Shown: one piece after another, positions 11,296 through 20,170 of the stretch
How the letters are laid out: the number at the start of each line of letters is the position of its first letter
Numbering within the stretch: the first letter of the stretch is position 1
Assembly: GCA_963771015.1 (NCBI GenBank)
Contig: CAVYRN010000013.1
Span: 1 to 64,000 of the forward strand
DNA: 64,000 bases
Source: CAVSJJ01 sp963771015
GTDB taxonomy: Bacteria > Actinomycetota > Actinomycetes > Actinomycetales > Dermatophilaceae
Direction: 5' to 3'
The notes under the pieces: model-generated
Database searches by the model: none
What the model was told of the DNA's origin: nothing
The model's input: only the letters and a program-made list of their open reading frames with translations
Program-made: the position numbers and the translations under genes

Positions 11296-12447
11296 CTAGG
11301 TGCTGTAGGCGGAGTTCTCGTGGACGTAGTCATGGGTGAGGTCGTTCGTCCACACCGTCGCGGTGGCATCGCCGGCATGGAGGTCGACGGCGACGTGGAC
11401 CTCGCGCCCGGTGAGGTCCACGAGCGAGCGGTCCTCGCCCACACCGCCGGCACGGCACACCTCGACCCCGTTCATCGCGACGTCGAGCGCGGCGGGGTCG
11501 TATGCCGCGCTCGTCGTCCCGACGGCCGCCAGGACCCGCCCCCAGTTGGGGTCGTTGCCGAAGACCGCGCACTTGAAGAGGTTGTTGCGGGCGATCGACC
11601 GGGCGACCTCGAGGGCGTCGTCGACGGATGCGGCGGCGCGCACCTCGATCGCGATGTCGTGGCGCGCGCCCTCGGCGTCGGCGATGAGCTGGCGGGCCAG
11701 GCTCGCGCAGACCTCGGTGACGGCGCCCTCGAGGTCGGCCACGGACGGCTCGACGCCGGAGGCGCCCGACGCGAGGAGGAGAACGGTGTCGTTCGTCGAC
11801 TGGCAGCCGTCGGAGTCGATGCGGTCGAAGGTCAGCGAGGTGGCGGACCGGAGGATGCCGTCCAGGGCGTCGGCTCCGACGACGGCGTCGGTCGTCACGA
11901 CGACGAGCATCGTCGCCAGCGCGGGCGCGAGCATCCCGGCGCCCTTGGCCATCCCGCCCACGCTCCACCCGTCGCGCACGGCCACCGCCTGCTTGCTCAC
12001 CGTGTCGGTCGTCATGATCGCGGTCGCCGCGTCCGACCCGCCATGCGGCGAGAGCACCCCGGCGGCGGCGATGACGCCGGCCTCGATCCGGTCCATGGGC
12101 AGCAGCTCGCCGATGAGCCCGGTCGAGCACACCGCCACGTCGCCGGCGCCCACGCCGATGACGTCGGCGACGATCTCGGCTGTCCGGTGGCTGTCCTGGA
12201 AGCCCTGCGCGCCCGTGCAGGCGTTCGCGCCACCGGAGTTGAGGACGACCGCGTCGACTCGTGCGTCCGCGAGGACCTGACGACTCCAGGTGACCGGCGC
12301 CGCCTGTACCCGGTTGGAGGTGAAGACGGCCGCAGCGCGACGGTCGGGCCCGTCGTTGACGACGAGCGCCACATCCGGCGCACCCGATGACTTCAGGCCC
12401 GCGGCGACTCCGGCGGCCCGGAAGCCCACGGGGGTGGTGACGCTCAT
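11296..12447 (-). CDS. argJ: glutamate N-acetyltransferase / ornithine acetyltransferase (ArgJ)
   Basis: Moves the acetyl group from N-acetylornithine back to glutamate, so that the pathway recycles acetyl groups. The 383-residue precursor is expected to cut itself before the threonine in the block KGAGMLAPALATMLVV (near residue 180), giving alpha and beta chains; that Thr is the nucleophile. Because the enzyme may also use acetyl-CoA, it could cover the first step, but argA-like activity cannot be told from sequence. The ATG at 12447 follows the stop of the ACT gene with no gap. Confidence 0.96.
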   Translation of the reverse strand: MSVTTPVGFRAAGVAAGLKSSGAPDVALVVNDGPDRRAAAVFTSNRVQAAPVTWSRQVLADARVDAVVLNSGGANACTGAQGFQDSHRTAEIVADVIGVGAGDVAVCSTGLIGELLPMDRIEAGVIAAAGVLSPHGGSDAATAIMTTDTVSKQAVAVRDGWSVGGMAKGAGMLAPALATMLVVVTTDAVVGADALDGILRSATSLTFDRIDSDGCQSTNDTVLLLASGASGVEPSVADLEGAVTEVCASLARQLIADAEGARHDIAIEVRAAASVDDALEVARSIARNNLFKCAVFGNDPNWGRVLAAVGTTSAAYDPAALDVAMNGVEVCRAGGVGEDRSLVDLTGREVHVAVDLHAGDATATVWTNDLTHDYVHENSAYST

Positions 12448-12855
12448 CTAGCCTCCGATCAGAGTGCTGGGCGTGACGATGAGGCCGGTGCGGCGCCAGG
12501 CCGAGACGGCGGCGTCGAGGTCGGCGGTCGGCACGAGGACCCAGTCGGTGTCGTACGTCGAGATGGTGAGGATGCTGACCTTGGCCTGGATGAGGGGATG
12601 CAGGATGTCGGCGAGGACGCCGACCATCCCGAAGGCGAGCGGCCCGGCGATCTCGACGGCCCGGAAGGGCCCCTCCCGACGCGGCCCCTCCGGCACGAGG
12701 TCCGCGCGGCAGACGATGGAGGTCTCCTCGGCGGTCCGGGTGAGCGAGCCGATCGGCCCGGGGGTCCAGTCCCACGTCGGGTCCTCGTCGGAGTCGAGCC
12801 GCACGACGACGACGTCCTCCGGGTGGGTCATGAGGTGCAGCGGTGTCCGGCTCAC
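12448..12855 (-). CDS. ACT domain-containing protein inside the arginine operon
   Basis: A 135-residue protein placed between argC and argJ. The second half (AVEIAGPLAFGMVGVLADIL through TDWVLVPTADLDAAV) looks like an ACT fold, which commonly binds amino acids, and the first half may form a second, weaker copy. It starts at GTG 12855, overlapping the argC stop (GTGA), and ends directly before the argJ ATG, so it is locked into the operon's translation. A free-standing ACT protein here may sense arginine or another amino acid; that role is inferred from context and no partner is known to me. Confidence 0.8.
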   Translation of the reverse strand: MSRTPLHLMTHPEDVVVVRLDSDEDPTWDWTPGPIGSLTRTAEETSIVCRADLVPEGPRREGPFRAVEIAGPLAFGMVGVLADILHPLIQAKVSILTISTYDTDWVLVPTADLDAAVSAWRRTGLIVTPSTLIGG

Positions 12856-13892
12856 GGTGCCACCCCCGCGATGGGAAGGCCCGTCGTCTCGGGGAACCCG
12901 AGCGCGAGGTTGAGGCACTGGACCGCGGCGCCGGCCGTGCCCTTGGTGAGGTTGTCGACGGCCGCCACGGCCACCACCCGCCCCACCCGCTCGTCGAGGG
13001 TCACCTGGACGTGGACGCTGTTGGAACCGAGGACGCTGCCGGTCGACGGCCACGACCCCTGCGGCAGCAGGTGGACGAACGGCTCGTCGGCATAGGCTCC
13101 CGCCCAGGCCGCCCGGACCGCCGCGGCGGAGACCCCCGGCACGGCCTTCGCGGTCGCCGTCGCCAGGATGCCGCGCGGCATCGGGGCGAGCGTGGGGGTG
13201 AACGAGACCGTCACCGGTCCGGCCCCTGCCGCGGTGAGGTTCTGCTCGATCTCGGGGGTATGCCGGTGCACGCCCCCGACGCCGTACGGCGACATCGCCC
13301 CCATCACCTCGGCACCGAGCAGATGCGGCTTGGCGGACCTGCCCGCCCCGCTCGTCCCCGACGCGGCGACGACGGTGATGTCGTCGGCGAGGAGGACGCC
13401 GGCGACGAGCCCGGGCGCGAGCGCGAGCGAGACGGCGGTCGGGTAGCACCCCGGCACGGCGATCCGCCGGGCTCCCGCCAGCGCGTCACGCGCCTTGCCG
13501 CCCGCCACGACGAGCTCGGGCATCCCGTACGGCCAGGAGCCGGCATACGGGGTGTCGTAGAACGCCGTCCAGGCGTCCGGCGAGGTCAGCCGGAAGTCGG
13601 CACCGCAGTCGATGACGACGACGCCGTCGCGCAGGGCCGCGGCGATGGCGGCCGAGTGCCCGTGCGGCAGCGCGAGGATGACGACGTCGTGCCCGTCGAG
13701 CGTCTCGACACTCGTCTCGGCCAGGACCCGATCGGCCAGGGGCACCAGGTGGGGGTGGACCGATCCGAGCTGCTGGCCGGCGTTCGCCGACGCGGTCACC
13801 GCGCCGATCTCGACCTCGGGGTGAGCGAGGAGCAACCGCAGCAGCTCGCCGCCCGCATACCCGCTCGCACCCGCGACCGCAACCGTGACCAT
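12852..13892 (-). CDS. argC: N-acetyl-gamma-glutamyl-phosphate reductase
   Basis: NADPH-dependent reductase making N-acetylglutamate semialdehyde, third step of arginine synthesis. The 346-residue protein has the Rossmann start VAVAGASGYAGGEL at about 4-17 and the catalytic cysteine in VPGCYPTA near residue 148. First gene of the arginine operon. There is no Shine-Dalgarno sequence ahead of the ATG at 13892; instead TATACT (13906-13901) sits 8 nt upstream, so the transcript is probably leaderless or nearly so. The promoter is embedded in a palindrome listed separately. Confidence 0.97.
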   Translation of the reverse strand: MVTVAVAGASGYAGGELLRLLLAHPEVEIGAVTASANAGQQLGSVHPHLVPLADRVLAETSVETLDGHDVVILALPHGHSAAIAAALRDGVVVIDCGADFRLTSPDAWTAFYDTPYAGSWPYGMPELVVAGGKARDALAGARRIAVPGCYPTAVSLALAPGLVAGVLLADDITVVAASGTSGAGRSAKPHLLGAEVMGAMSPYGVGGVHRHTPEIEQNLTAAGAGPVTVSFTPTLAPMPRGILATATAKAVPGVSAAAVRAAWAGAYADEPFVHLLPQGSWPSTGSVLGSNSVHVQVTLDERVGRVVAVAAVDNLTKGTAGAAVQCLNLALGFPETTGLPIAGVAP

Positions 13893-13930
13893 GGTGCATG
13901 AGTATACGACATGAAGGGTGAGTATGCACC
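13893..13930 (-). promoter_or_regulatory. argC promoter with ARG-box-like operator
   Basis: GGTGCAT (13893-13899) and ATGCACC (13924-13930) form an inverted repeat around 24 bases, and TGAGTAT occurs twice inside it (13899-13905 and 13919-13925). The minus-strand -10 hexamer TATACT (13906-13901) lies within. ArgR hexamers bind pairs of AT-rich palindromes overlapping promoters, and argR is in this operon, so this is the likely arginine operator. The exact box boundaries are not certain. Confidence 0.55.
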
Positions 13931-13958
13931 AACCGTCACCCGAGGGGAGCGAGGTCGG

Positions 13959-14708
13959 TCAGCCGAGCGGGTCGCCGTCGCCATAGGGCAGGAGCGTGAT
14001 CGTCCGCGACTGCTCCGACAGTCCGTCGCGCGCGGCGCGGACGAGCTCGGCCGGGACGTCGACCCCCGCCCGGATCATCCGGCCGCCCCACCCGTCGAGG
14101 TCACCGGAGGCGATGGCGAGAACCAGCTCGACGACCTCGGCGGGGTCGGTCCACTCCGTGCGGTCGTCGTGGACCCTCATCGACAACGTCATGTCGGTGC
14201 GCACGACACCCGGGGAGAGGTCGAAGGCGTGGATGCCGCTCGCGCCGCCGTCGATCTCCGTCGAGCCGGTGATCCGAGCCAGGGCGGTCTTGCTCGCGTT
14301 GTAGGCCGAGGCGACCCGTCCGGGTCGGGTGCCCGCAGCGGAGTTGAGGTTGATGATCCGTCCTCCCCCGGTCAGGCGCATGTGCCGCCCGACGGCCCGG
14401 GTCATGAGGTAGGCGCCGAGGACGTTGACCTCCATCGTCCGCCACCAGTCGTCGGGATCCGAGTCGAGGATGCCGACCTCGGCGTCGATGACCCCGGCGC
14501 TGTTGACGAGCAGGTCGACGCGGCCCTGTCGGGCGACGACCTCGTCCACCCACGAGGTGACCGCGGCCCGGTCCGACACCGGCGCGACCGACGTCGAGCC
14601 ACGCTCGACGACCCAGCCGGCCTCCTCCAGGGCGTCGGCGACGTGACGACCGATGCCGCGCGAGGCGCCGGTGACGACGGCGACGGACGGGACGGGCACG
14701 GTGCTCAT
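13959..14708 (-). CDS. short-chain dehydrogenase/reductase
   Basis: A 249-residue SDR oxidoreductase. It has the NAD(P)-binding TGASRGIG at about 14-21, the structural NSAG and the catalytic Tyr-x-x-x-Lys in SAYNASKTAL near residue 136-140. The substrate is unknown. Its ATG overlaps the pheT stop codon (ATGA at 14708-14705), so it is translated together with pheS-pheT although the functions seem unrelated. Its end lies about 30 bp from the argC operator on the other side. Confidence 0.9.
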   Translation of the reverse strand: MSTVPVPSVAVVTGASRGIGRHVADALEEAGWVVERGSTSVAPVSDRAAVTSWVDEVVARQGRVDLLVNSAGVIDAEVGILDSDPDDWWRTMEVNVLGAYLMTRAVGRHMRLTGGGRIINLNSAAGTRPGRVASAYNASKTALARITGSTEIDGGASGIHAFDLSPGVVRTDMTLSMRVHDDRTEWTDPAEVVELVLAIASGDLDGWGGRMIRAGVDVPAELVRAARDGLSEQSRTITLLPYGDGDPLG

Positions 14709-17272
14709 GTGCGCTGCACCGCGCCGACCGCGGCGGCCGCAGCGGCGGTCGCCGCGTCACGCAGCGCGCTGACCTCGTCGGTGACGAGCGTGCGGTCGGG
14801 TGCCCGGAAGGTGAGCCGGTAGGCGAGCGACTTCTTCGCCGTTCCGACCTGGTCGCCGCGGTAGACGTCGAAGAGCGAGACCGACTCCAGCTGGCCCCCC
14901 GCGCCGGACCGCAGGGCCGACTCGACGTCGACGGCGGGTACCGACTCATCGACGACGAGCGCGACGTCGGTGTGCGCCACGGGGTAGGTCGACAGCCCGC
15001 GAACCTGGACCGGCGTACCGGTCGCGGCCACGAGGACGTCGACACTCAGCTCGCCGGCGACGCTCCGGTGCGGCAGCGAGAGCGCGGCGCAGACCTTCGG
15101 GTGCAGCTCTCCGGCATACCCGACGACGGTGGGCTCACCACCCATCGGGTCGGGCACGACCACCTCGACGCAACGCCCGGGGTGGAACGGCTCACGATCG
15201 GCTGCTCGGACCCCGAGCTCGAGGCCGAGCGCGCGGCCCACCTCGAGCGCCCAGCCCACCGCGTCGGAGGCGTCGAACCGGCGCGCCGGGCCCCACGGTC
15301 CGGCGCCCCTGGCCTCGCCCGAGGCCGCGAACGCGACGTGCCGAGGCTGGTCGGGGACCGCGGCGTAGATCTCCTCGACCGTCTCGTCGTCGGGCCTGCG
15401 GTCGACGGGGACGACCGGGGCGGCGGGCTGGTCGGCCCTCCCCCGCGTCACCAGGCCGACCTCGTAGACGGCGACGTCCCGGGAGCCGCGGGCGATGTTG
15501 CGGCCGAGGGTGTCGAGCAGGGTGTCGAGCACGGAGGTCCGCATGAGCGGGGCCTCGTCCTGGAGCGGGTTGGCCAGGGCGACGGTGAGCCGACGCGGGT
15601 CGTCGGCGGGGTACCCGAACGCGTCGAACCGGTCCGCACCGACGAACGGGTAGGACAGCACCTCGACGAGACCCTGGTGGGCGAGCGTCGACGCGACGAC
15701 GCGACGCACCCGCTGGCCGTGGGTGAGCCCGCGGCCGCCGACGGCGCGGGGCAGCACCGACGGGATCGCGTCGTAGCCACGCACTCTGGCAACCTCCTCG
15801 ACGAGGTCGGGACCGTCGGCGAGGTCGGGGCGCCACGTCGGTGGCGTCACCTGGACCCAGCCGTCCCGGTCCGCGGCCACCGCACAGCCGATCGCCTCGA
15901 GGGTCGCGGTGACCTCTTCGGGTGGGTACTCCAGCCCGATGTACGCCGTCGGCAGGCCGAGGTCGAAGGCGAACGCCTCGCGGGTCGCCACCTCGCCGAC
16001 GTCGGTGACGCCCTCGTCGATCGACCCGCCCCCGAACTCGACGAGCAGGTCTGCCGCGAGCTGGGCCGCCGTGTCGGCGACCGCCGGGTCTACCCCGCGC
16101 TCGAACCGCTTCGAGGCCTCGGTGACCAGACGGTGCCGCCGCGAGGTCCGGGCGATGCTCACCGGGTCGAAGTGGGCCGCCTCGATGAGGACGTTCGTCG
16201 TCGCGTCGGAGACCTCGGAGAACTCACCACCCATGACGCCGGCGAGACCGAGCACGCGATCGCCGCCCCTCGTGATGAGCAGGTCCTCGGGGTGCAGGGC
16301 ACGGTCGACGTCGTCGAGGGTGCGGAGGATCTCACCGGGGTGGGCCCGGCGGACGACGATCTCATCGGCGAGGTCGTCGAGGTCGAAGGCGTGCAGCGGC
16401 TGGCCGAGCAGCATCATGACGTAGTTCGTCACGTCGACGGCCAGGCTGATCGGCCGCATCCCGACCTCGGTCAGCCGCCGCTTCATCCACGCCGGGGACT
16501 GGGCGTGGACGTCGACGCCTCGGACGACCCGCGCGACATAGCGGTCGCACCCGGGCACCCCGTCGATCGGCATGTCGTCGACGATCCGCACGGCATACCC
16601 GCGCTCGTTGCCCGGAGACACCGGCACCGCGCTCGCCGACGCGGGGTCGTCGAAGGCTGCGCCGGTGGCGAGGGCGTACTCCCGGGCGACGCCCCGCATC
16701 GAGAAGCAGTAGCCCCGGTCGGGTGTCACGTTGACCTCGACGGTCTCCTGGTCCAGGCCGAGCAGCGCCAGCGCGTCCGTGCCGGGCACCAGACCGGCCA
16801 GCGTCTCGTCGTCCCCGGCGAAGTACTCGGTGAGGACGATGATCCCGGTGTGGTCCTCCCCGAGGCCGAGCTCGCGCGCCGAGCAGATCATCCCGGCCGA
16901 GACGTGGCCGTAGGTCCTGCGGGCACCGATCTCGAAAGGCCCGTCCGGGCCCGGGAGGGTGCCGCCGGGAAGGATGACCGGCACGAGGTCACCGACCTCG
17001 AAGTTGTGGGCGCCGCAGACGATGCCCTGCGGCTCGCCGGTGCCGTTGGCGTCGGCGACGTCGACCCGGCACCAGTTGATCGTCTTGCCGTTCTTCTGCG
17101 GCTCGGGATGCTTCTCGAGAACGCGGCCGACGACGAGCGGACCGCCGACCCCTCCCCCGTGAACCTCCTCCTCCTCGAGGCCGACCCGGACGAGGCTCTC
17201 GGCCACCAGGTGGCCGGTCACCCCGGGCGCGACGTGGGCCAGTTCGCGTAGCCACTCGACGGGTACGCGCAT
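14705..17272 (-). CDS. pheT: phenylalanyl-tRNA synthetase beta subunit
   Basis: The large subunit of the alpha2-beta2 enzyme that charges tRNA-Phe. The 855-residue product has the usual length and order: an N-terminal tRNA-binding OB region (about 40-150, with GIVCGAHNFEVGD), B3/B4 editing region, B5 domain, the catalytic-like core, and the C-terminal FDX-ACB domain (about 760-855, ending in a long alanine-rich helix). The ATG at 17272 lies one base after the pheS stop codon. Longer frames upstream are pheS shadows. Confidence 0.96.
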   Translation of the reverse strand: MRVPVEWLRELAHVAPGVTGHLVAESLVRVGLEEEEVHGGGVGGPLVVGRVLEKHPEPQKNGKTINWCRVDVADANGTGEPQGIVCGAHNFEVGDLVPVILPGGTLPGPDGPFEIGARRTYGHVSAGMICSARELGLGEDHTGIIVLTEYFAGDDETLAGLVPGTDALALLGLDQETVEVNVTPDRGYCFSMRGVAREYALATGAAFDDPASASAVPVSPGNERGYAVRIVDDMPIDGVPGCDRYVARVVRGVDVHAQSPAWMKRRLTEVGMRPISLAVDVTNYVMMLLGQPLHAFDLDDLADEIVVRRAHPGEILRTLDDVDRALHPEDLLITRGGDRVLGLAGVMGGEFSEVSDATTNVLIEAAHFDPVSIARTSRRHRLVTEASKRFERGVDPAVADTAAQLAADLLVEFGGGSIDEGVTDVGEVATREAFAFDLGLPTAYIGLEYPPEEVTATLEAIGCAVAADRDGWVQVTPPTWRPDLADGPDLVEEVARVRGYDAIPSVLPRAVGGRGLTHGQRVRRVVASTLAHQGLVEVLSYPFVGADRFDAFGYPADDPRRLTVALANPLQDEAPLMRTSVLDTLLDTLGRNIARGSRDVAVYEVGLVTRGRADQPAAPVVPVDRRPDDETVEEIYAAVPDQPRHVAFAASGEARGAGPWGPARRFDASDAVGWALEVGRALGLELGVRAADREPFHPGRCVEVVVPDPMGGEPTVVGYAGELHPKVCAALSLPHRSVAGELSVDVLVAATGTPVQVRGLSTYPVAHTDVALVVDESVPAVDVESALRSGAGGQLESVSLFDVYRGDQVGTAKKSLAYRLTFRAPDRTLVTDEVSALRDAATAAAAAAVGAVQRT

Positions 17273-17273
17273 C

Positions 17274-18368
17274 TCAGATCTCCATCCCGAACCGGCGCGA
17301 GAAGCGCACGTCCCCCTCGACGATGTCATGCATGTCGGCGACGCCGTGCCGCAGCATGAGCGAGCGCTCGATGCCGAGCCCGAAGGCGAAGCCGGTGTAG
17401 CGGTCGGGGTCGATCCCGCTCGCGACGAGAACGCGGCGGTTGACCATGCCCGAGCCGCCGACCTCGATCCACCCGGTGCCGCCGCAGGTCCGACACGAGG
17501 GGTCCTCGCCCTGGCAGATCCAGCACCGGCAGTCGATCTCGGCGCTGGGCTCGGTGAACGGGAAGTACGAGGGACGTAGCCGGGTCACCGTGTCCTCGCC
17601 GAAGAGCTGTTGGACGAAGGCGTCGAGGCTGCCCTTGAGGTGGGCCATGGTGATGCCCTCGTCGACGACGAGGCCCTCGAACTGGTGGAACACCGGCGTG
17701 TGCGTCGCGTCGAGCTCGTCGGTGCGGAACACCTTGCCCGGGCACAGGACGTAGATCGGCGGGTCCTGCGCCAGCATCGTGCGGATCTGCACCGGTGAGG
17801 TGTGGGTGCGTAGGACGAGGCCGGAGCCGGGCGGCTCGACGAAGAAGGTGTCCTGCATCTGTCGCGCCGGGTGGTCCGGGCCGAGGTTCAGGGCGTCGAA
17901 GTTGAGCCACTCCGCCTCGACCTCCGGGCCTTCGGCGATCTCCCAACCAAGGCCGACGAAGATGTCCTCGACCCGCTCACTGACGAGCGAGACCGGGTGC
18001 CGCGCGCCGACCGGGCGGCGCAGCACGGGGACGGTGAGGTCGAGCGCCTCCTCGGTGAGGATCCGGGTGTCCCGCTCGGCCTCAAGCACGACCTGGCGGT
18101 CGGTGAAGGCCCGGGCCACGGCCGCCTTGGCCTGGCCGACCCGCTTGCCGGCGTCGGCCTTGGCACTCGGGGGCAGCGCCCCGATCTCGCGGTTGGCCAG
18201 GGCGAGCGGGCTCTTGTCGCCCTGGTGCGCGCTGCGGGCGGCCTTGAGCTCCTCCAGGGTCGAGGCAGCAGCCGCAGCAGCGAGCGCCGCGGCGACCGCG
18301 GCCTGGACGGCGGCCGGGTCGAGCGCGGCGACCTCGACGGGGTCATAGCTGGTGTTGGGTCCGGACAT
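17274..18368 (-). CDS. pheS: phenylalanyl-tRNA synthetase alpha subunit
   Basis: The catalytic subunit of the tRNA-Phe charging enzyme, 364 residues. The N-terminal coiled-coil arm (about 1-90) is followed by the class II core: HPVSLV, DTFFVEPPGSGLVLRTHTSP, RTDELDATHTPVFHQFEGLV and, at the end, FGLGIERSLMLRHG (motif 3). A cysteine-rich insert, DCRCWICQGEDPSCRTCGG, could bind a metal ion and is common in this family. I prefer the ATG at 18368; an in-frame GTG lies 9 nt upstream. A TAGACT hexamer near 18402-18407 is a plausible -10 site. Confidence 0.96.
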   Translation of the reverse strand: MSGPNTSYDPVEVAALDPAAVQAAVAAALAAAAAASTLEELKAARSAHQGDKSPLALANREIGALPPSAKADAGKRVGQAKAAVARAFTDRQVVLEAERDTRILTEEALDLTVPVLRRPVGARHPVSLVSERVEDIFVGLGWEIAEGPEVEAEWLNFDALNLGPDHPARQMQDTFFVEPPGSGLVLRTHTSPVQIRTMLAQDPPIYVLCPGKVFRTDELDATHTPVFHQFEGLVVDEGITMAHLKGSLDAFVQQLFGEDTVTRLRPSYFPFTEPSAEIDCRCWICQGEDPSCRTCGGTGWIEVGGSGMVNRRVLVASGIDPDRYTGFAFGLGIERSLMLRHGVADMHDIVEGDVRFSRRFGMEI

Positions 18369-18677
18369 CGTTTCCACTTCTGCTGTCGGTACGGCGCGCC
18401 CGAGTCTAGGCGCCGCGCGGCGGGCGTCGGGACAGCCTTCGGGGCAGTGGAGAGAGCCGGTATGCCGCCGCGCCGTCAGGCGCGCGGCGCCGCCGCACCC
18501 GAAGGCACGGTAAATCGCTGCGGGGCACGCAGCGGAAGGGCTCGGCTCGATGTCACGTCACCAGGGTGGCGGCTGGGGCGCAGGGCGCGCAACCGCGGTC
18601 CAGACGGTGGGCGCCTGGGTGTGGGGCGTCCGCGGCATACGCCGCGTCGGAGGTGGGACATGCCAGGGCCGCGACAG
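18369..18677. other. pheS upstream region with a terminator-like hairpin
   Basis: About 309 bp lie between the end of the MFS gene and pheS. I see no gene. A stem of GCCGCGC with GCGCGGC (18467-18488, 8-nt loop, no T-run) could end MFS transcription. TAGACT on the minus strand about 34-39 nt before the pheS ATG is the best -10 candidate; no convincing -35 is seen. I looked for a T-box or a phenylalanine-rich leader peptide and found neither. Confidence 0.45.
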
Positions 18678-19901
18678 TCAGCTGCTCGGGACGTTCACCC
18701 GAGCGGGCCGGACGACTGGCACGGAGCTGCGGCCCCTGGCCAAGGGGGCGAGCAGCCCCGCGACCGCGACGGCGAGCCCGACGACGGCCACCATGACGAA
18801 ACCCCCCGCCGCACCGTGGTAGTGGTCGATGGCGAACCCGGCGAGCGGCGCCCCCAGGGTCCCACCGGCCGTGAGGAACGAGCCGTGCCACCCCATTGCC
18901 TCCCCGCGGGACTCGGCCGGAACGGCCCGGCTGGCCTGGTCGACGGTGGCGGTGATGGTCGGCGCACAGAGCAGACCCGCGAGGAAGGCGAATGCCGCCA
19001 GCGCCGTGAGGTTGGCGGCGACGGCGAGCGGGAAGGTCACCAGAGCGAGTCCGGCCAGCAGCCAGAAGGCGGGAACCGGACGATGCCAGGCGCCGTAGAC
19101 GAGGCCGCCGATGAGCGAGCCCAGCCCCCAGAGCGCGAGAACGACGCCGATCAGGGACTGCTCCCCGAAGGAGCGGACTGCCGCGACGATCGCCAGGTCG
19201 GATCCGGCGAGGACGAGGGTCGCCGAGGCGGCCGCGAGGCAGACACCGAGGAAGGGCAGCCGGAACCAGGTCCGCCGGGCCACCGGCCGTGCATCCGCGA
19301 GAGCCTCGCCGAGGGCCTTGATCCGCGGGTTGACGACCCAGAGCAGGACGCCGCCGGCCACTCCGAGCATCTGGACCCAGAAGAGCACCCATGAGGTCCC
19401 CCACCTGGATGCGGCGATGACCGCGACGGCCGGGGCGATGATGTACGACACCTCGACCGCCGCGCTGTCGAGCGCGATCGCGGTGCGGCGGTCCTCGTCG
19501 CGAACTGCGGCGATGACAGCCTGCCGACCGATCGAGAAGAACGGCACGACGAACAGCTGGGCGATGCCGACGAGGACGAGCAGAGGCCAGAAGCCGACCC
19601 AGGGCGCGATCGCCCAGCAGACGAGCCCGACCGCCGTCGACGGCGCGATGACTCGGCGCAGGCCGACCCGGTCCAGGAGCCGGCCCCGCCAGGGGCCACT
19701 CACCGCGGTGGCGATGGTCGCGACGGCCGCGATGAGCCCGGCCCGGCTGTAGGACCCGTTGAGCGTCGTGACGACGTGGAGGGTGACCAGGACGCCCACG
19801 GCGAAGGTCGGCATGCGGGCGAGGATCCCGACGATGAGGACGGTCCGGAGCTCCCTGCTGCTGAGCGCTCGCCGGTACGGCGCGGTCGACAGGGCTGTCA
19901 C
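18678..19901 (-). CDS. major facilitator superfamily transporter
   Basis: A 407-residue membrane protein of the MFS. Hydrophobic segments spread over the whole length fit about 12 helices, for instance LRTVLIVGILARMPTFAVGV near residues 18-37 and AVVGLAVAVAGLLAPLA near the end; SGPWRGRLLDRVGLRR is the loop 2-3 signature (motif A-like). It is most like drug or metabolite exporters, but the substrate cannot be named. The start is a GTG at 19901 without a clear Shine-Dalgarno sequence; an internal ATG (MPTF) is an alternative. A striking array of short repeats lies just upstream. Confidence 0.85.
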   Translation of the reverse strand: MTALSTAPYRRALSSRELRTVLIVGILARMPTFAVGVLVTLHVVTTLNGSYSRAGLIAAVATIATAVSGPWRGRLLDRVGLRRVIAPSTAVGLVCWAIAPWVGFWPLLVLVGIAQLFVVPFFSIGRQAVIAAVRDEDRRTAIALDSAAVEVSYIIAPAVAVIAASRWGTSWVLFWVQMLGVAGGVLLWVVNPRIKALGEALADARPVARRTWFRLPFLGVCLAAASATLVLAGSDLAIVAAVRSFGEQSLIGVVLALWGLGSLIGGLVYGAWHRPVPAFWLLAGLALVTFPLAVAANLTALAAFAFLAGLLCAPTITATVDQASRAVPAESRGEAMGWHGSFLTAGGTLGAPLAGFAIDHYHGAAGGFVMVAVVGLAVAVAGLLAPLARGRSSVPVVRPARVNVPSS

Positions 19902-19952
19902 AAGTAGTCACTGTGTCAGCCGCTCCTCGCGCGCGCGAGCAGAAAACGTGAC

Positions 19953-20113
19953 TCTTGACCGATACCAAATCCGACCTTGACGGGGCCTTGACCCTCGGCA
20001 GAACAAGGGCCCAGATCGATGGCAGAACACTGACTCGGCCCCTCCAGAACGGGGACCGTGACCCCCGGCAGAACACTGACTCGGCCCCCTCCAGAACGGG
20101 GACCGTGCCCCCC
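19953..20113. repeat. array of CTTGAC and CAGAAC repeats upstream of the MFS gene
   Basis: CTTGAC occurs at 19953, 19976 and 19987 (spacing 23 and 11). CAGAAC follows at 19999, 20023, 20045, 20069 and 20092 (spacing 24, 22, 24, 23). The last four lie in two tandem copies of a 46-47 bp unit containing GGCAGAACACTGACTCGGCC and TCCAGAACGGGGACCGTG. The near-helical spacing suggests protein binding sites. It sits 50-210 bp ahead of the MFS start codon. Confidence 0.7.
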
Positions 20114-20170
20114 ACGGACCAGTAGGCGCAGGTCCCGGCCAACGGGCCGGCCGCTGCGCACCCGTGACGC

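Noticed and set aside
18369..18677. Search for a T-box or Phe-rich leader peptide ahead of pheS
   Set aside because: Neither the T-box consensus nor a short ORF with a run of Phe codons is present.
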